Shown piece by piece: positions 54,827 to 63,622 of a stretch of DNA of 64,000 bases. The notes beneath the pieces were generated by a model. It was given only the letters and a program-made list of their open reading frames with translations. It did not search any database and was not told the origin of the DNA. Location: positions 56,902 through 120,901 of the forward strand of contig CAJWLF010000005.1 in NCBI GenBank assembly GCA_913043205.1. Reading direction: 5' to 3'. A program made the position numbers and the translations under genes. The DNA comes from an uncultured Chloroflexota bacterium (lineage in GTDB: Bacteria > Chloroflexota > UBA11872 > VXNJ01). Position 1 is the stretch's first letter, and every line of letters starts with the position of its first letter.

Positions 54827-55474
54827 ATGGGTACGATGTCGAAGAATAAATTGGCTGGATGGTCGTTAATTCTGGGCCCAACAATATGTCTCATTTGTTA
54901 CTTTATTCAGCAATTGGGAATCATTGGTGGTGCTGAATGGGGAAATGCTAAGTCTATAGGGACTGCTCTGACGAATGGAGGGGCATTGACCACCGTCACC
55001 TCTATAGTGATTCCGTTGGGACTTGGATTGTTATTGTACGGATTCTTGCACATACTGAATGGAATTCGAGGTAACGGTAATGGCGATGCACTGGCAAGTT
55101 TTGGCTTGCCATTTCTTTTTATAGGATCTGCCGGATTCATGCTGGCTTCGGGCACGGGAGTTGTGCAGGCTAGCTATCCAGAAGCGGCTGAATTGCTGAC
55201 TTATGTTTTCTGGGCAATTGGTGGAATAGCAGGAATGTTCTTCACGGTGGGGTTTTCAGCAGCTTTCTTTGCCATGGGTTCTCGTGATGAATACAACAGT
55301 ACGCTGGCTAACGCCAATGGCTTAATAGCTGCAGTGGCATTTGTCCTCTCGGTGATCGGCCTTCTATTCATAAAGGACTTAAATCAAATCACAACCCAGA
55401 TTATTGGGGTTACGTACGTAATACACACAATCTACTCCATCATTCTCGGTCGAGGATTAATTGGACAGAATTAG
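54827..55474 (+). CDS. Six-helix membrane protein of unknown function
   Basis: A 215-residue hydrophobic protein with about six membrane helices, beginning MGTMSKNKLAGWSLILGP. Repeated glycine-rich helices and the absence of any charged catalytic motif give no hint of function; it loosely resembles DUF4386/DUF998-type integral proteins. A textbook aaggagg with 9-10 nt spacing precedes the ATG, so it is likely well expressed. A strong intrinsic terminator follows, making it a single-gene transcript or the end of one. Confidence 0.75.
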   Translation: MGTMSKNKLAGWSLILGPTICLICYFIQQLGIIGGAEWGNAKSIGTALTNGGALTTVTSIVIPLGLGLLLYGFLHILNGIRGNGNGDALASFGLPFLFIGSAGFMLASGTGVVQASYPEAAELLTYVFWAIGGIAGMFFTVGFSAAFFAMGSRDEYNSTLANANGLIAAVAFVLSVIGLLFIKDLNQITTQIIGVTYVIHTIYSIILGRGLIGQN

Positions 55475-55511
55475 TTGTGGTTGATGCAAAGGTGAACAGC
55501 TAAAGGTTCAC

Positions 55512-55545
55512 AGGGGTGGGGCTCTATCTGGCCCCACCCCTTTTC
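55512..55545 (+). terminator. Intrinsic transcription terminator
   Basis: AGGGGTGGGGC and GCCCCACCCCT form a perfect 11-bp GC-rich stem around an 8-nt loop, followed by TTTTCTATTT. It lies 37 bp after the membrane-protein gene and faces the end of the convergent oxidoreductase gene. Confidence 0.93.
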
Positions 55546-55605
55546 TATTTGTCTGATCAAGAACTATTTTTCACTCTGCATAGGTAAGCGAGTGCAAGGG
55601 TGCGC

Positions 55606-56895
55606 CTAGGAGAATCCCTGTTCGGCGCATTGCTGGTTAATCTCATCAATGATTTTGCTTACACGCAATGACTCGGCTCTGGTGAATTGGGGTAATTCTT
55701 TCAACCCTGAAGCAATACAGCGATGTATAGCTTGAGCCTGGTACATGAACCCATGTTGGTTGCCGAATCCCCAGTTCCAGCCCTTGTATTCAATTAATTT
55801 CTCTCCCGTCCACCGCGATCCTGGTGGTTGTCCCTGCATGACTGGTGCCGGAGTAGGAACTGGGTACTCAAATCGTTCCACCTGATTGAACGAGCCGTGG
55901 CTAAAATTGCGATCCTGATTTCTGTAACTCTCTTTCCAGGGACCAGTGAACCCTGTGTCTGGTTTTTTGGTTTGATTTGATCTTAGATCTCCCGCAGTAC
56001 GTGGTATCGCAGGATCTCCTTCTGCAGGTGGCCATCCTGTTCTTATAGTGAGAGCGGTTGGATGGTGAGAGGGATTTTCTATGGTGATACGTCCTGTACT
56101 ACCGATGAAGTGTGCTTCTTCGAGAAATCGGCCAGCAGCGAAAGTTATTACAGCGATACCTTGCTGTTTTGTGTACTGAAGTATGGCCCCACTGGGTTTG
56201 GGGCCGTGTGCAGAATAAACGTTGTCGGCGTGGAGTTGCGCCTCAGGCTTTCGTCCGGCTGCAGCTATCACTGGCATCTCTTCTGGACCGAATCCTGCAA
56301 GGGCAGGATTAAGAGCGTACACTGCATCTGGATAGTCGGATTGAACCACCTGTAGTTTTCCGATGTCTCCTCTTGCTATCGCAGCACGGGCATGTTCAAT
56401 AACCGGGAAGCAACGAGTCCACATATTTTCCTGGCAGAACAGATCAGCTTTTTCGGCCGCTTCGTAGACTTTGTGCGCGTGGTTGGCTGTGTCGGCAAAT
56501 GGCTTTTCGCAGACAAGGTGTTTTCCTGCTGTGAGGGCCATGAGGGAATGGTCTGCATGATCCCAGGTTTTAGTTGAAACATAGATAATGTCAACATTTG
56601 GGTCCTGACAAACGGCTTCGTATGAATCGTACGCTGCTGGAATATCGTGTGCTTGTGCGTAGGCCCGTGCACGCTGTATGTCCCTGGCTCCAACGGCGGT
56701 TACGCGTGCTCCCGGAACGTCTTGTAGGGACTTAATCCAATCAGAGGCTATCGCGGAGGCCCCAATAATCCCCCATCGCAGTTCGAAATTGATATCTGTT
56801 TCATGTGTCAGTCCAAGTCGGATATCCATTGGGGTATGCATTGGGAATCCGTTGTAAAAGCCCGGATCTGATAAATCTTGTTCTTCTTTTCCCAT
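55606..56895 (-). CDS. Gfo/Idh/MocA-family oxidoreductase
   Basis: NAD(P)-dependent sugar or inositol dehydrogenase, 429 residues. The Rossmann fingerprint is GIIGASAIASDW after a 40-residue N-terminal extension; the family signature EKPFAD is present with the catalytic Lys. The C-terminal part forms the substrate sheet. The ATG at 56895 has a caggaga site. It could oxidise a sugar in the same catabolic programme as the sulfatases. It is divergent from the M19-like gene. Confidence 0.9.
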   Translation of the reverse strand: MGKEEQDLSDPGFYNGFPMHTPMDIRLGLTHETDINFELRWGIIGASAIASDWIKSLQDVPGARVTAVGARDIQRARAYAQAHDIPAAYDSYEAVCQDPNVDIIYVSTKTWDHADHSLMALTAGKHLVCEKPFADTANHAHKVYEAAEKADLFCQENMWTRCFPVIEHARAAIARGDIGKLQVVQSDYPDAVYALNPALAGFGPEEMPVIAAAGRKPEAQLHADNVYSAHGPKPSGAILQYTKQQGIAVITFAAGRFLEEAHFIGSTGRITIENPSHHPTALTIRTGWPPAEGDPAIPRTAGDLRSNQTKKPDTGFTGPWKESYRNQDRNFSHGSFNQVERFEYPVPTPAPVMQGQPPGSRWTGEKLIEYKGWNWGFGNQHGFMYQAQAIHRCIASGLKELPQFTRAESLRVSKIIDEINQQCAEQGFS

Positions 56896-57107
56896 AACGT
56901 CTCTCCTGTGCCTTTTGCATACAGCAAAGTTGCGGTACTACACCGAAAACCGAACGTACTAGTAGATTCTATAACGATGTTGGGTTAGCGTCCTCTGGGG
57001 GTCTCGATATAGTCTATTCTGGGTGCCGGAAGCTAGGGCGCAGCAAGTTTTGAGCTTTTTGTTGATAATTTATTTTGAACGGGTCTGAATTTGAAGGTGG
57101 TAAATAA

Positions 57108-58184
57108 GTGCGAATAGTTGATGGGCAGCTAGATTTGGCAATGAACGCACTGATGTGGAACAGAGATCTGGCCGCAACGGTAGATGAGATTCGCAAAACC
57201 GAATCTGGCATGCAAGGAAAAGCGCGAGCCCGAGCCACTGTGGCTTTGCCTCAGATGAGACAGGGAAATGTTGGGCTTTGCTTTGCAGCCATTTTGTATC
57301 GAACATCTGATGCATGGAGACACGGTTCGGATATGGATGCGTCAGTACAGTCGATAACTTACGCTCAGGCTCGTGGTCAGCTAGCTTATTATGAACTCAT
57401 GGAATACCTCGGGGAAATGAGGAAGATTTGCACTAAGCAGGATCTGGTCAACCACCTAGAGGACTGGGGAGATCAGATGTCTGCCTCCGATCCTGTTGCA
57501 TATGTTCTGCGAATGGAGGGGGCTGACCCTATTGTTCATCCAAACATGCTTAATGAATGGTGGGACAGGGGGGTGCGAAGTTTGAGTCTGGCCCACTTTG
57601 GTGTGGCTACCTATGCGCATGGTACTGGTTCAAAAGGAGGGTTAAGAGAAGGGGCATCCCAATTGCTTGATTTATGTCAGGATAAAGGGATGCTCCTTGA
57701 CCTAACGCATCTTAGTGATGAATCATTCTGGCAGGTTATCAATCGTTACGACGGACATGTTTGTGCCAGCCATCAAACCTGCAGAGCATTAGTCCCGGGT
57801 GATCGACAGATGGATGATGCTCAGCTGTCAGCGATAATCAAGACCGATGGTGTTATAGGTACTGCATTTAAGGGGCGGAGCCTGCACCCGGATTGGCCGG
57901 ATTCCCTGAATGCCCTCGAGCCTCCGGTTCAGGTGAATCTTGATCGAGTTGTTGATCACATTGACCATGTCTGCTCGATGGCTGGGGATACTTTACACGC
58001 GGCAGTTGGATCAGATCTTGATGGTGGCTATGGCAATGAAGAAAGTCCTGACGGTATCGACACTATCGCAGATACTGCTAAACTTGCCGATGCACTGAGT
58101 GCTCGAGGATTTTCGGATCCTGACGTAGAAAATATTATGTGGAAAAACTGGATAACCTTGCTTCGGAGGGTGTTGCCAGATTGA
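57108..58184 (+). CDS. Membrane-dipeptidase-like protein (peptidase M19 / renal dipeptidase family)
   Basis: Amidohydrolase-like TIM barrel of 358 residues. The family's first zinc motif H-x-D (as in DGHNDLP) reads DGQLDLAMNAL, with Gln7 in place of His and Asp9 kept. Other elements are present: the bridging Glu in RMEGADPI, His in SLAHFG, His-rich LDLTHLSDESF, CASHQTCRAL and Asp in VGSDLDGGYG. Loss of one ligand could alter or abolish metal binding. The start is GTG 57108 with a gaaggtgg site. No signal peptide, so the name membrane dipeptidase describes only the family. The stop overlaps the next start. Confidence 0.83.
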   Translation: MRIVDGQLDLAMNALMWNRDLAATVDEIRKTESGMQGKARARATVALPQMRQGNVGLCFAAILYRTSDAWRHGSDMDASVQSITYAQARGQLAYYELMEYLGEMRKICTKQDLVNHLEDWGDQMSASDPVAYVLRMEGADPIVHPNMLNEWWDRGVRSLSLAHFGVATYAHGTGSKGGLREGASQLLDLCQDKGMLLDLTHLSDESFWQVINRYDGHVCASHQTCRALVPGDRQMDDAQLSAIIKTDGVIGTAFKGRSLHPDWPDSLNALEPPVQVNLDRVVDHIDHVCSMAGDTLHAAVGSDLDGGYGNEESPDGIDTIADTAKLADALSARGFSDPDVENIMWKNWITLLRRVLPD

Positions 58185-59512
58185 CGAAGATTAAAACGTC
58201 ACGGCTGAAAGTATTGAGCCTATTGTGCATGGGATGTGTGTTAGTTTTTATAGTTTCTTGTGGATCTTTAGAATCATTGGTGGGAACTACCCCTACTGTA
58301 CTTGAAGATTCTGCTGAGCCTTCACTTCTATCTGATCTGTCCAACTCAGATCGAACAATTTCTTCTACTGATAGGCCAGATTTAGACAACACTAAGCCAG
58401 AGTCAGATAGCGTGGCTATGATGGAACCAGACATCATTTTGCCATCAGCCTCGCTCGACCAGCCACTTCCTCCGCTGGATCCTGATGCTCCTTTGCATAC
58501 GCTGCCACCTCCCTCAAAATCTGGGTCAAAATTAGATCCGTTTGATCCAAGCCTACCGTCAATAAAAGCTGGATCACTTCCGGGATCGGGCCAAGAATTG
58601 CCACCGGTTGATCCTAGTGCTGGTTTGCCGCAGGATCCAAATGCTCCTGCTCGCCCTCCTCAAAATATAAAGGATGCTGTTGTGGGGCCTGCTGCGTGTA
58701 ATTCGCTGGGCCTATTATTTAGTCCGCCGGACTATGGTGTTGAGCTGGGTCAGCCTATTTCAGATCCCGGAGTTACGATACTTAATGACGGAAAAATCCG
58801 GCTATATATATTTGCCCAGGGAGTGGGCGTAGTTAGTGCTACTTCAGATGACGGGATAAAGTTCACGCAAGATCCGGGCGTGCGGTTACCAGAGGGCATT
58901 GGTGGCCAGTCCAAACCATTTAAACTTGATGATGGTCGAATTCGACTTTACTCGACAAAAATTGATGGCATAAATTCGTTCATTAGTGAAGATGGCCTCA
59001 CTTTTGTTGAGGAAGCCGGCTATAGGGTGACTGCAAAGGATGCGGGATTGCAGACGATCAGTAGTCCGTCCATAATTGAGATAAGTTCCGGCAAATACAG
59101 GATGTACTACTCGACCATAGCCTTTCCTGGTGAAAAGCCAGGTGGCAGAAGAATAGGCAGCGCTTTCTCGTCAGATTTAATGAATTGGACTGTCGATCCT
59201 GGGTTCCGGCTTGGCCCAGGCTCTCCGAATCTGACTGACTCAGCTGAGCATCCTGCCGCGGTAAAAGCGTCCAACGGATCTCTTTATCTTTTCTATGGCA
59301 AGTTCCCTGGGCCGGGAACAGTGACTGAAGGGATGTATAGGGCGGAGTCGAAAGATGGGATCAATTTCGATAAGGAAAGCTACACTGGGCTTTATTTTGC
59401 TAACGATGCGGCCGTACTCAAAAAATCTGACGGAGGAAGAGTTCTCTACTATGGAGACTTTGATACTGAAATAGGTGGTCAGATTTTTGTGGCGGAATGT
59501 GAAGACTGGTGA
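58181..59512 (+). CDS. Lipoprotein with Pro-rich linker and glycosidase-like beta-propeller
   Basis: An exported lipoprotein with lipobox FIVSC (Cys27). A long Pro/Asp/Ser-rich linker (to about residue 175) leads to a C-terminal domain of repeated blades (TILNDGKIRLY, FKLDDGRIRLY, EISSGKYRMYY, SNGSLYLFYGK), typical of five-bladed GH43/GH32-like or BNR-like propellers. Catalytic residues cannot be assigned. The start TTG at 58181 overlaps the upstream stop as TTGA and has ggaggg 10 nt upstream, so it is favoured over ATG 58139. Surface binding or cleavage of a glycan is inferred. Confidence 0.78.
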   Translation: MTKIKTSRLKVLSLLCMGCVLVFIVSCGSLESLVGTTPTVLEDSAEPSLLSDLSNSDRTISSTDRPDLDNTKPESDSVAMMEPDIILPSASLDQPLPPLDPDAPLHTLPPPSKSGSKLDPFDPSLPSIKAGSLPGSGQELPPVDPSAGLPQDPNAPARPPQNIKDAVVGPAACNSLGLLFSPPDYGVELGQPISDPGVTILNDGKIRLYIFAQGVGVVSATSDDGIKFTQDPGVRLPEGIGGQSKPFKLDDGRIRLYSTKIDGINSFISEDGLTFVEEAGYRVTAKDAGLQTISSPSIIEISSGKYRMYYSTIAFPGEKPGGRRIGSAFSSDLMNWTVDPGFRLGPGSPNLTDSAEHPAAVKASNGSLYLFYGKFPGPGTVTEGMYRAESKDGINFDKESYTGLYFANDAAVLKKSDGGRVLYYGDFDTEIGGQIFVAECEDW

Positions 59513-59522
59513 GAGATATCTT

Positions 59523-60278
59523 TTAGATATGCTTATGAACTGCTGATGTTGCATCAAGGTAGGCACAGTATTCACAGTATTTCGACGGGGCTGGCACACT
59601 GTCATCGTTCAGGCATGTGTGCAAATCTTGTATTGTTGAACTTACCCACGACCAACTGCCTTTGTATGGAATAACGTTTACATCAAATTCCAGTAGATTG
59701 TTGAAGTCTTGCCTGGATCTATCGGCGTTGCAGTAGACGAAATATCCGGTGTTGGACACTGAATAACCATTTTTGTCTATTAACCATTGATAAATTTCCA
59801 TCTGGCGTTTGTAAGTTATGTGCCACGTGTCGTTAAGGCGATCGATTTTATCTTTCTTAGAAGTGGCTTTGTAGTCGACGACGATTAATTCGCCATCTGA
59901 ATTGATCCATAGGTCATCAATTGCCCCGTGAAGCAGCAAATTAGTTTGCGTATCGTGGTACTGAACACCTTTAAAATTCTGTCGCCACACATCAAGTTCT
60001 TTAATTTGATGAGGGATAGCGTCAATACCATTTTTATGAATTAATGGATGAGGTGTCCCCTTTGCTCTGTATTGGTCAAATTCGTTTTTTAATAGCTCAT
60101 CGACTGCTGAATTCAAGTTAAATGGAAATCCACGAGGTCTACCCACTCCCAGCTTTCTGTCTGTGTAAAAGCAGCGTGGACATTCAATGAACAGTTCAAT
60201 TTTAGAGCGACTGATCTTGTAGGGTTTCAACGATTCAGGGTTGTACAAATTTCTCTTACGTTTGTATTCCTTGCTCAT
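59523..60278 (-). CDS. PD-(D/E)XK nuclease-family protein (Cas4/RecB-like fold), stand-alone
   Basis: A predicted nuclease of 251 residues. The core motif reads GAIDDLW followed by VVDYKATS (D-x-K) and then QMEIYQWL, the QxxxY motif of RecB/Cas4-type nucleases. Two Cys pairs flank the core: C33-P-R-C36 and C235-E-Y-C238, which could bind zinc or an Fe-S cluster, although Cas4 and AddB usually show a 1+3 pattern. No CRISPR array or recombination genes are nearby. It is convergent with the propeller lipoprotein gene. Confidence 0.82.
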   Translation of the reverse strand: MSKEYKRKRNLYNPESLKPYKISRSKIELFIECPRCFYTDRKLGVGRPRGFPFNLNSAVDELLKNEFDQYRAKGTPHPLIHKNGIDAIPHQIKELDVWRQNFKGVQYHDTQTNLLLHGAIDDLWINSDGELIVVDYKATSKKDKIDRLNDTWHITYKRQMEIYQWLIDKNGYSVSNTGYFVYCNADRSRQDFNNLLEFDVNVIPYKGSWSWVSSTIQDLHTCLNDDSVPAPSKYCEYCAYLDATSAVHKHI

Positions 60279-60434
60279 TTAAGAATCCGTTCAATACTTT
60301 GAGCACACATGATCTGATTTGAACTTCCTTTTCGCATCACAACCTTCGTTTACGCTGTCGATAACGTTTGCTCGAGGTGAAAAATTGATAGGTCTCGAAT
60401 TATTTTACGCTTGTATTCAATGTAGTCGTATAAG

Positions 60435-60995
60435 TTAAGGGTCTTGTTGGTAATAGTTTGGCACCCCGTTGCTGTCGTCAACAGGCAAGATATGTAGCAC
60501 TGTGTGATCTCCCTCATCTGTTTTGATCATTTTCCTGTATGTTTTGGGCCACCCCACAGCCCCACATATTTCCGCTTCAGGGAAACCATTTGGATAAAAG
60601 ATTGAATGACACCATCTCTTTAGGAATACATCACCGTCTGGTATAGGATTTTGTGTTTTTGGGAATGCCTTTCCCTGTTTATCGAAAATGAACCAGGTCC
60701 AACTTCGTTGTGGGGACTTCCTTAAGATTTCGGGATATTTTTTTACCGAGGTTAATAGGCTTTGATAACTGCAGGTTTCCATGGCTAAATTGAATGCGGT
60801 TTCTGCTTCTTTTCCCAATCCTGCTGCTTGCTTTATAGCCTCTTCACAATCCTTTTGCATTTTTCGTCCCTCTATTAATCCTGTTTCGAGTGAAAGTTGA
60901 TCATTTCCGCAGCCGCAAAATGAAGCGATACAGACAAGGGTTGCTAGATATATGGAATAACGGGTGAACAGACTTGATAGTGGTTGTATTGACAT
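60435..60995 (-). CDS. Hypothetical exported (lipo)protein
   Basis: A 186-residue protein without a family I recognise. The N-terminus has a membrane-spanning stretch (YLATLVCIASF) ending FCGCG; Cys29 could be lipidated, but the lipobox is atypical. The mature part contains several Cys residues (DCEEAI, METCSY, KRWCHS, AEICGA) that could form disulfides. It lies 22 bp after the downstream end of the sulfatase gene on the same strand, so it may be co-transcribed with it. Confidence 0.6.
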   Translation of the reverse strand: MSIQPLSSLFTRYSIYLATLVCIASFCGCGNDQLSLETGLIEGRKMQKDCEEAIKQAAGLGKEAETAFNLAMETCSYQSLLTSVKKYPEILRKSPQRSWTWFIFDKQGKAFPKTQNPIPDGDVFLKRWCHSIFYPNGFPEAEICGAVGWPKTYRKMIKTDEGDHTVLHILPVDDSNGVPNYYQQDP

Positions 60996-61016
60996 CGTAT
61001 AACTAGAGCTTGATGC

Positions 61017-62438
61017 TTACCCGAAATTTCCGTTTCTCCATGGAGGGCTTAACGGATTTGTAGTTCCTGCACCGATAATGCGTCTTTGCTGTTGACTGTT
61101 GATAACCCGCTCGCGAATTTCTTCCGGGTTCCAATCCCTAGTAGCTATCTCATTTAGTTCTTCAAGAATTCCAGCATGATTCGGATCATTCCATAGGTCA
61201 TGTAATTCTTTGGGGTCTTTCTGAATATTGAATAACTCAGGGCGTTCACCTGCATAGATGTTTAGTTTGTATTGCCCCTTTCGCACCATTCTGCTGGCGG
61301 TACATGTCCCTTGGCCTTCATATTCAGCAATAGCTAATCCGTCTCCGTCTTCTTCTTCTCCGGACAGCACTGGTATAAGTGAATTGCCATCTAGCCAGTC
61401 AGCTTCTGCTCCTGCGGCATCTACCATTGTGGCAACGAGATCCAATAACGACGTTGCCCTTCGATAGCGACTACCGGGAGTTGAAACTCCAGGCCAACGG
61501 ACTATGAACGGAATGCGGACAGATTCTTCATAGAAGCAGCATTTGTGCCACATTTGGTGTTCGCCTATTAGTTCACCATGATCGGAAACGTAAACAACTA
61601 TCGTGTCATCGGACAGGTCATTTTCTTCCAGGGCATCGAGAATATTTCCTATTTGCTCGTCAGCAAAGGAAACGAGTCCGTAATAGCCCGCTCTGCCACG
61701 CCGTATTTGTTCATCGGTTAGATCATTAGTTGCGTAGAAGTCTCGCAATCTTCGGCTGTTTGGATGCTGACCATCAAGGTGTCCTTCAGGAATGGTAGGT
61801 AGATCGGCCAGATCCGGGTAATACATGTCCCAGTATTTTTGCCGTACTATAAACGGAAAGTGTGGAGTGAATATGGAAGCGCATAGAGCCCAGGGCTTTT
61901 CTTTTCTACCGGGTTCCGACAAATAGGTTTTAACTTTGTCTACAACCAATTCATCATACTGTAAGTGCTCATGGTCGTTGGGGCCTGGCTCTGTCGTGAG
62001 GTTTCGATTGGTGTGGCGTTTTGGTGCAGAGTCGTTCCAATCTGCTAAGCGTGCCATATCCCCACCTCGCCCATGAATCTCGGGGACTATTCGGCGATCA
62101 AATCCATGAAACTGATCTGCTCCAACAAAGTGCATCTTTCCTGCCAGGCATGTTTCGTATCCGACTGCTGTTAGGCGATGAGCCCATGTGACTGCGTCAG
62201 TACGCAATGATGCTTCATTGTCCCAAACTTCGGTTCGATAAACATGTTGGCCAGTCATGAATGATGCTCTGGAAGCAGCGCAAATCGGAGCATTGCAGTA
62301 AGCACTTTCGAAGACTGACCCTTCGTCTGCCAACCTTTGCATGTTTGGTGTTCGAACGAAATCATGACCATAAGGGCTAGAAACGCCTGGGTCGTGTTCG
62401 TCAGTCATAATGATCAATATGTTAGGTTGCTCACTCAT
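61017..62438 (-). CDS. Sulfatase, CAASR type
   Basis: Sulfatase-fold hydrolase, 473 residues, the eighth in the window. The start PNILIIMTDEHDPG carries Asp13-Glu14 at the metal site, and YVSDHGELIGEHQMWHK supplies the second. The signature is C-A-A-S-R (Cys53), with Ala in place of the usual Pro. Formylglycine generation on C-x-A-x-R sites is known for some anaerobic-type maturation systems, so it may still be modified. No signal peptide. ggaggt precedes the ATG. It is 27 bp after the lactonase gene, so part of that operon. Confidence 0.92.
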   Translation of the reverse strand: MSEQPNILIIMTDEHDPGVSSPYGHDFVRTPNMQRLADEGSVFESAYCNAPICAASRASFMTGQHVYRTEVWDNEASLRTDAVTWAHRLTAVGYETCLAGKMHFVGADQFHGFDRRIVPEIHGRGGDMARLADWNDSAPKRHTNRNLTTEPGPNDHEHLQYDELVVDKVKTYLSEPGRKEKPWALCASIFTPHFPFIVRQKYWDMYYPDLADLPTIPEGHLDGQHPNSRRLRDFYATNDLTDEQIRRGRAGYYGLVSFADEQIGNILDALEENDLSDDTIVVYVSDHGELIGEHQMWHKCCFYEESVRIPFIVRWPGVSTPGSRYRRATSLLDLVATMVDAAGAEADWLDGNSLIPVLSGEEEDGDGLAIAEYEGQGTCTASRMVRKGQYKLNIYAGERPELFNIQKDPKELHDLWNDPNHAGILEELNEIATRDWNPEEIRERVINSQQQRRIIGAGTTNPLSPPWRNGNFG

Positions 62439-62465
62439 TCAGAACCTCCACGGCGCTCGCCAGAA

Positions 62466-63584
62466 TTAAGATTGGATTTGTATGCAAACAGGTTTTGGCA
62501 CCGAAATATCACGGCCTGTGAACGTTAATAAGCCGGACTCATCGTCTACAGAGAATACCACCAAATTGTCGGAATTCTGATTTGCAACTATTAGGAACTT
62601 GTTGTCTGGTGTCAATGTGAAATTGCGAGGGGTTTTGCCGTGTGTGTCGGCGTGACCAATAGCTGTTAGTTTTCCGTCGTTACCGTCTATAGCAAAAATC
62701 GCTATAGAGTCATGACCTCGATTTGAAGCGTACAGATGTTTTCCGTTCGGAGATACATGGATATCGGCAGAGCCGTTTACCCCCTTCCAGGCTTTTGGCA
62801 ATGTAGGCAACTGTTGCTTATGGACGATTTGGCCAGAAGAGGGGTCATGCTCGAACATCGTGACAGTGGACCCTAGCTCGTTAATTATGTAACAGAAATT
62901 CAGTGAAGGGTGGAAAGCAAAATGTCGCGGCCCTTGGCCAGGTTCTACATCAACGGTTGAATTTGTGTCTAACAAGAGTCGGTTTTTTATGAGATCGATC
63001 TTGTAGGTAAGCACTTGATCCATGCCGAGGTCGCACACGTAAGCACGTGAGTTCGAAGGATCTATGTTGATCGAATGTGCGTGAGCTTTATCCTGTCTGT
63101 GAGGGTTTATAGAAGACCCTTTGTGTTGGATAAAGTCACTTTTTTCTTTGAGTCGACCGGAATCATCTAGTGGCAACATGCAGACACTGCCACCCATGTA
63201 GTTAGCTACGATAACGCAGGAATCCGTTGAGTCTACTGCCAGATGACAAGGGTTTTCTCCACCCGTTGATTGGCTATTTAATAGACCCAACTTTCCGTCA
63301 GAATGAATCTGATATGCGTAGACACGACCTTCGCCATTTGTGTCAGACGATTCGCTGATCGCATAGAGATGCCGCCCATCTGGGTCTAGGGTTAAGTAAG
63401 AGCCTTCATCAATATCCTGCATAATCGACGTCAGGTGCAGGTCCCCTGAGTTTGGATCCATCTGTAATGTATGTATGCCCGTGGTTAAGGAGCTGCCTTC
63501 AGAGAATTCGTTACTGTGAGATGATGGTGGATAATTATGAGGGGTTGAATAGGTTCCGACAAAAAGTGTAAAAGGTTCTGTCAT
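62466..63584 (-). CDS. Lactonase-family beta-propeller (6-phosphogluconolactonase type, YbhE-like)
   Basis: A seven-bladed propeller that hydrolyses sugar lactones. Blades are visible as HLAVDSTDSCVIVANY, HSINIDPSNSRAYVCDLG, HFAFHPSLNFCYIINELG and DIHVSPNGKHLYASNRG; the FVGTYSTP start is typical. ATG 63584 is chosen over an in-frame TTG at 63596 because the family starts there. Between an enolase-superfamily gene and a sulfatase on the same strand, so it probably opens the lactone formed when a sugar is oxidised. Confidence 0.9.
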   Translation of the reverse strand: MTEPFTLFVGTYSTPHNYPPSSHSNEFSEGSSLTTGIHTLQMDPNSGDLHLTSIMQDIDEGSYLTLDPDGRHLYAISESSDTNGEGRVYAYQIHSDGKLGLLNSQSTGGENPCHLAVDSTDSCVIVANYMGGSVCMLPLDDSGRLKEKSDFIQHKGSSINPHRQDKAHAHSINIDPSNSRAYVCDLGMDQVLTYKIDLIKNRLLLDTNSTVDVEPGQGPRHFAFHPSLNFCYIINELGSTVTMFEHDPSSGQIVHKQQLPTLPKAWKGVNGSADIHVSPNGKHLYASNRGHDSIAIFAIDGNDGKLTAIGHADTHGKTPRNFTLTPDNKFLIVANQNSDNLVVFSVDDESGLLTFTGRDISVPKPVCIQIQS

Positions 63585-63622
63585 GCGTCGTTCCAAGGGG
63601 CTAGGTGTAGAGATATAGTCAT

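Noticed and set aside
59514..59529. Hairpin ATATCT-TTT-AGATAT between the convergent lipoprotein and nuclease genes
   Set aside because: AT-only stem of six pairs with no T-tract; unlikely to terminate transcription.
59523..60278. Cas4 of a CRISPR-Cas system
   Set aside because: No repeat-spacer array and no cas1, cas2 or effector gene anywhere in the window, and the Cys pattern differs from Cas4.
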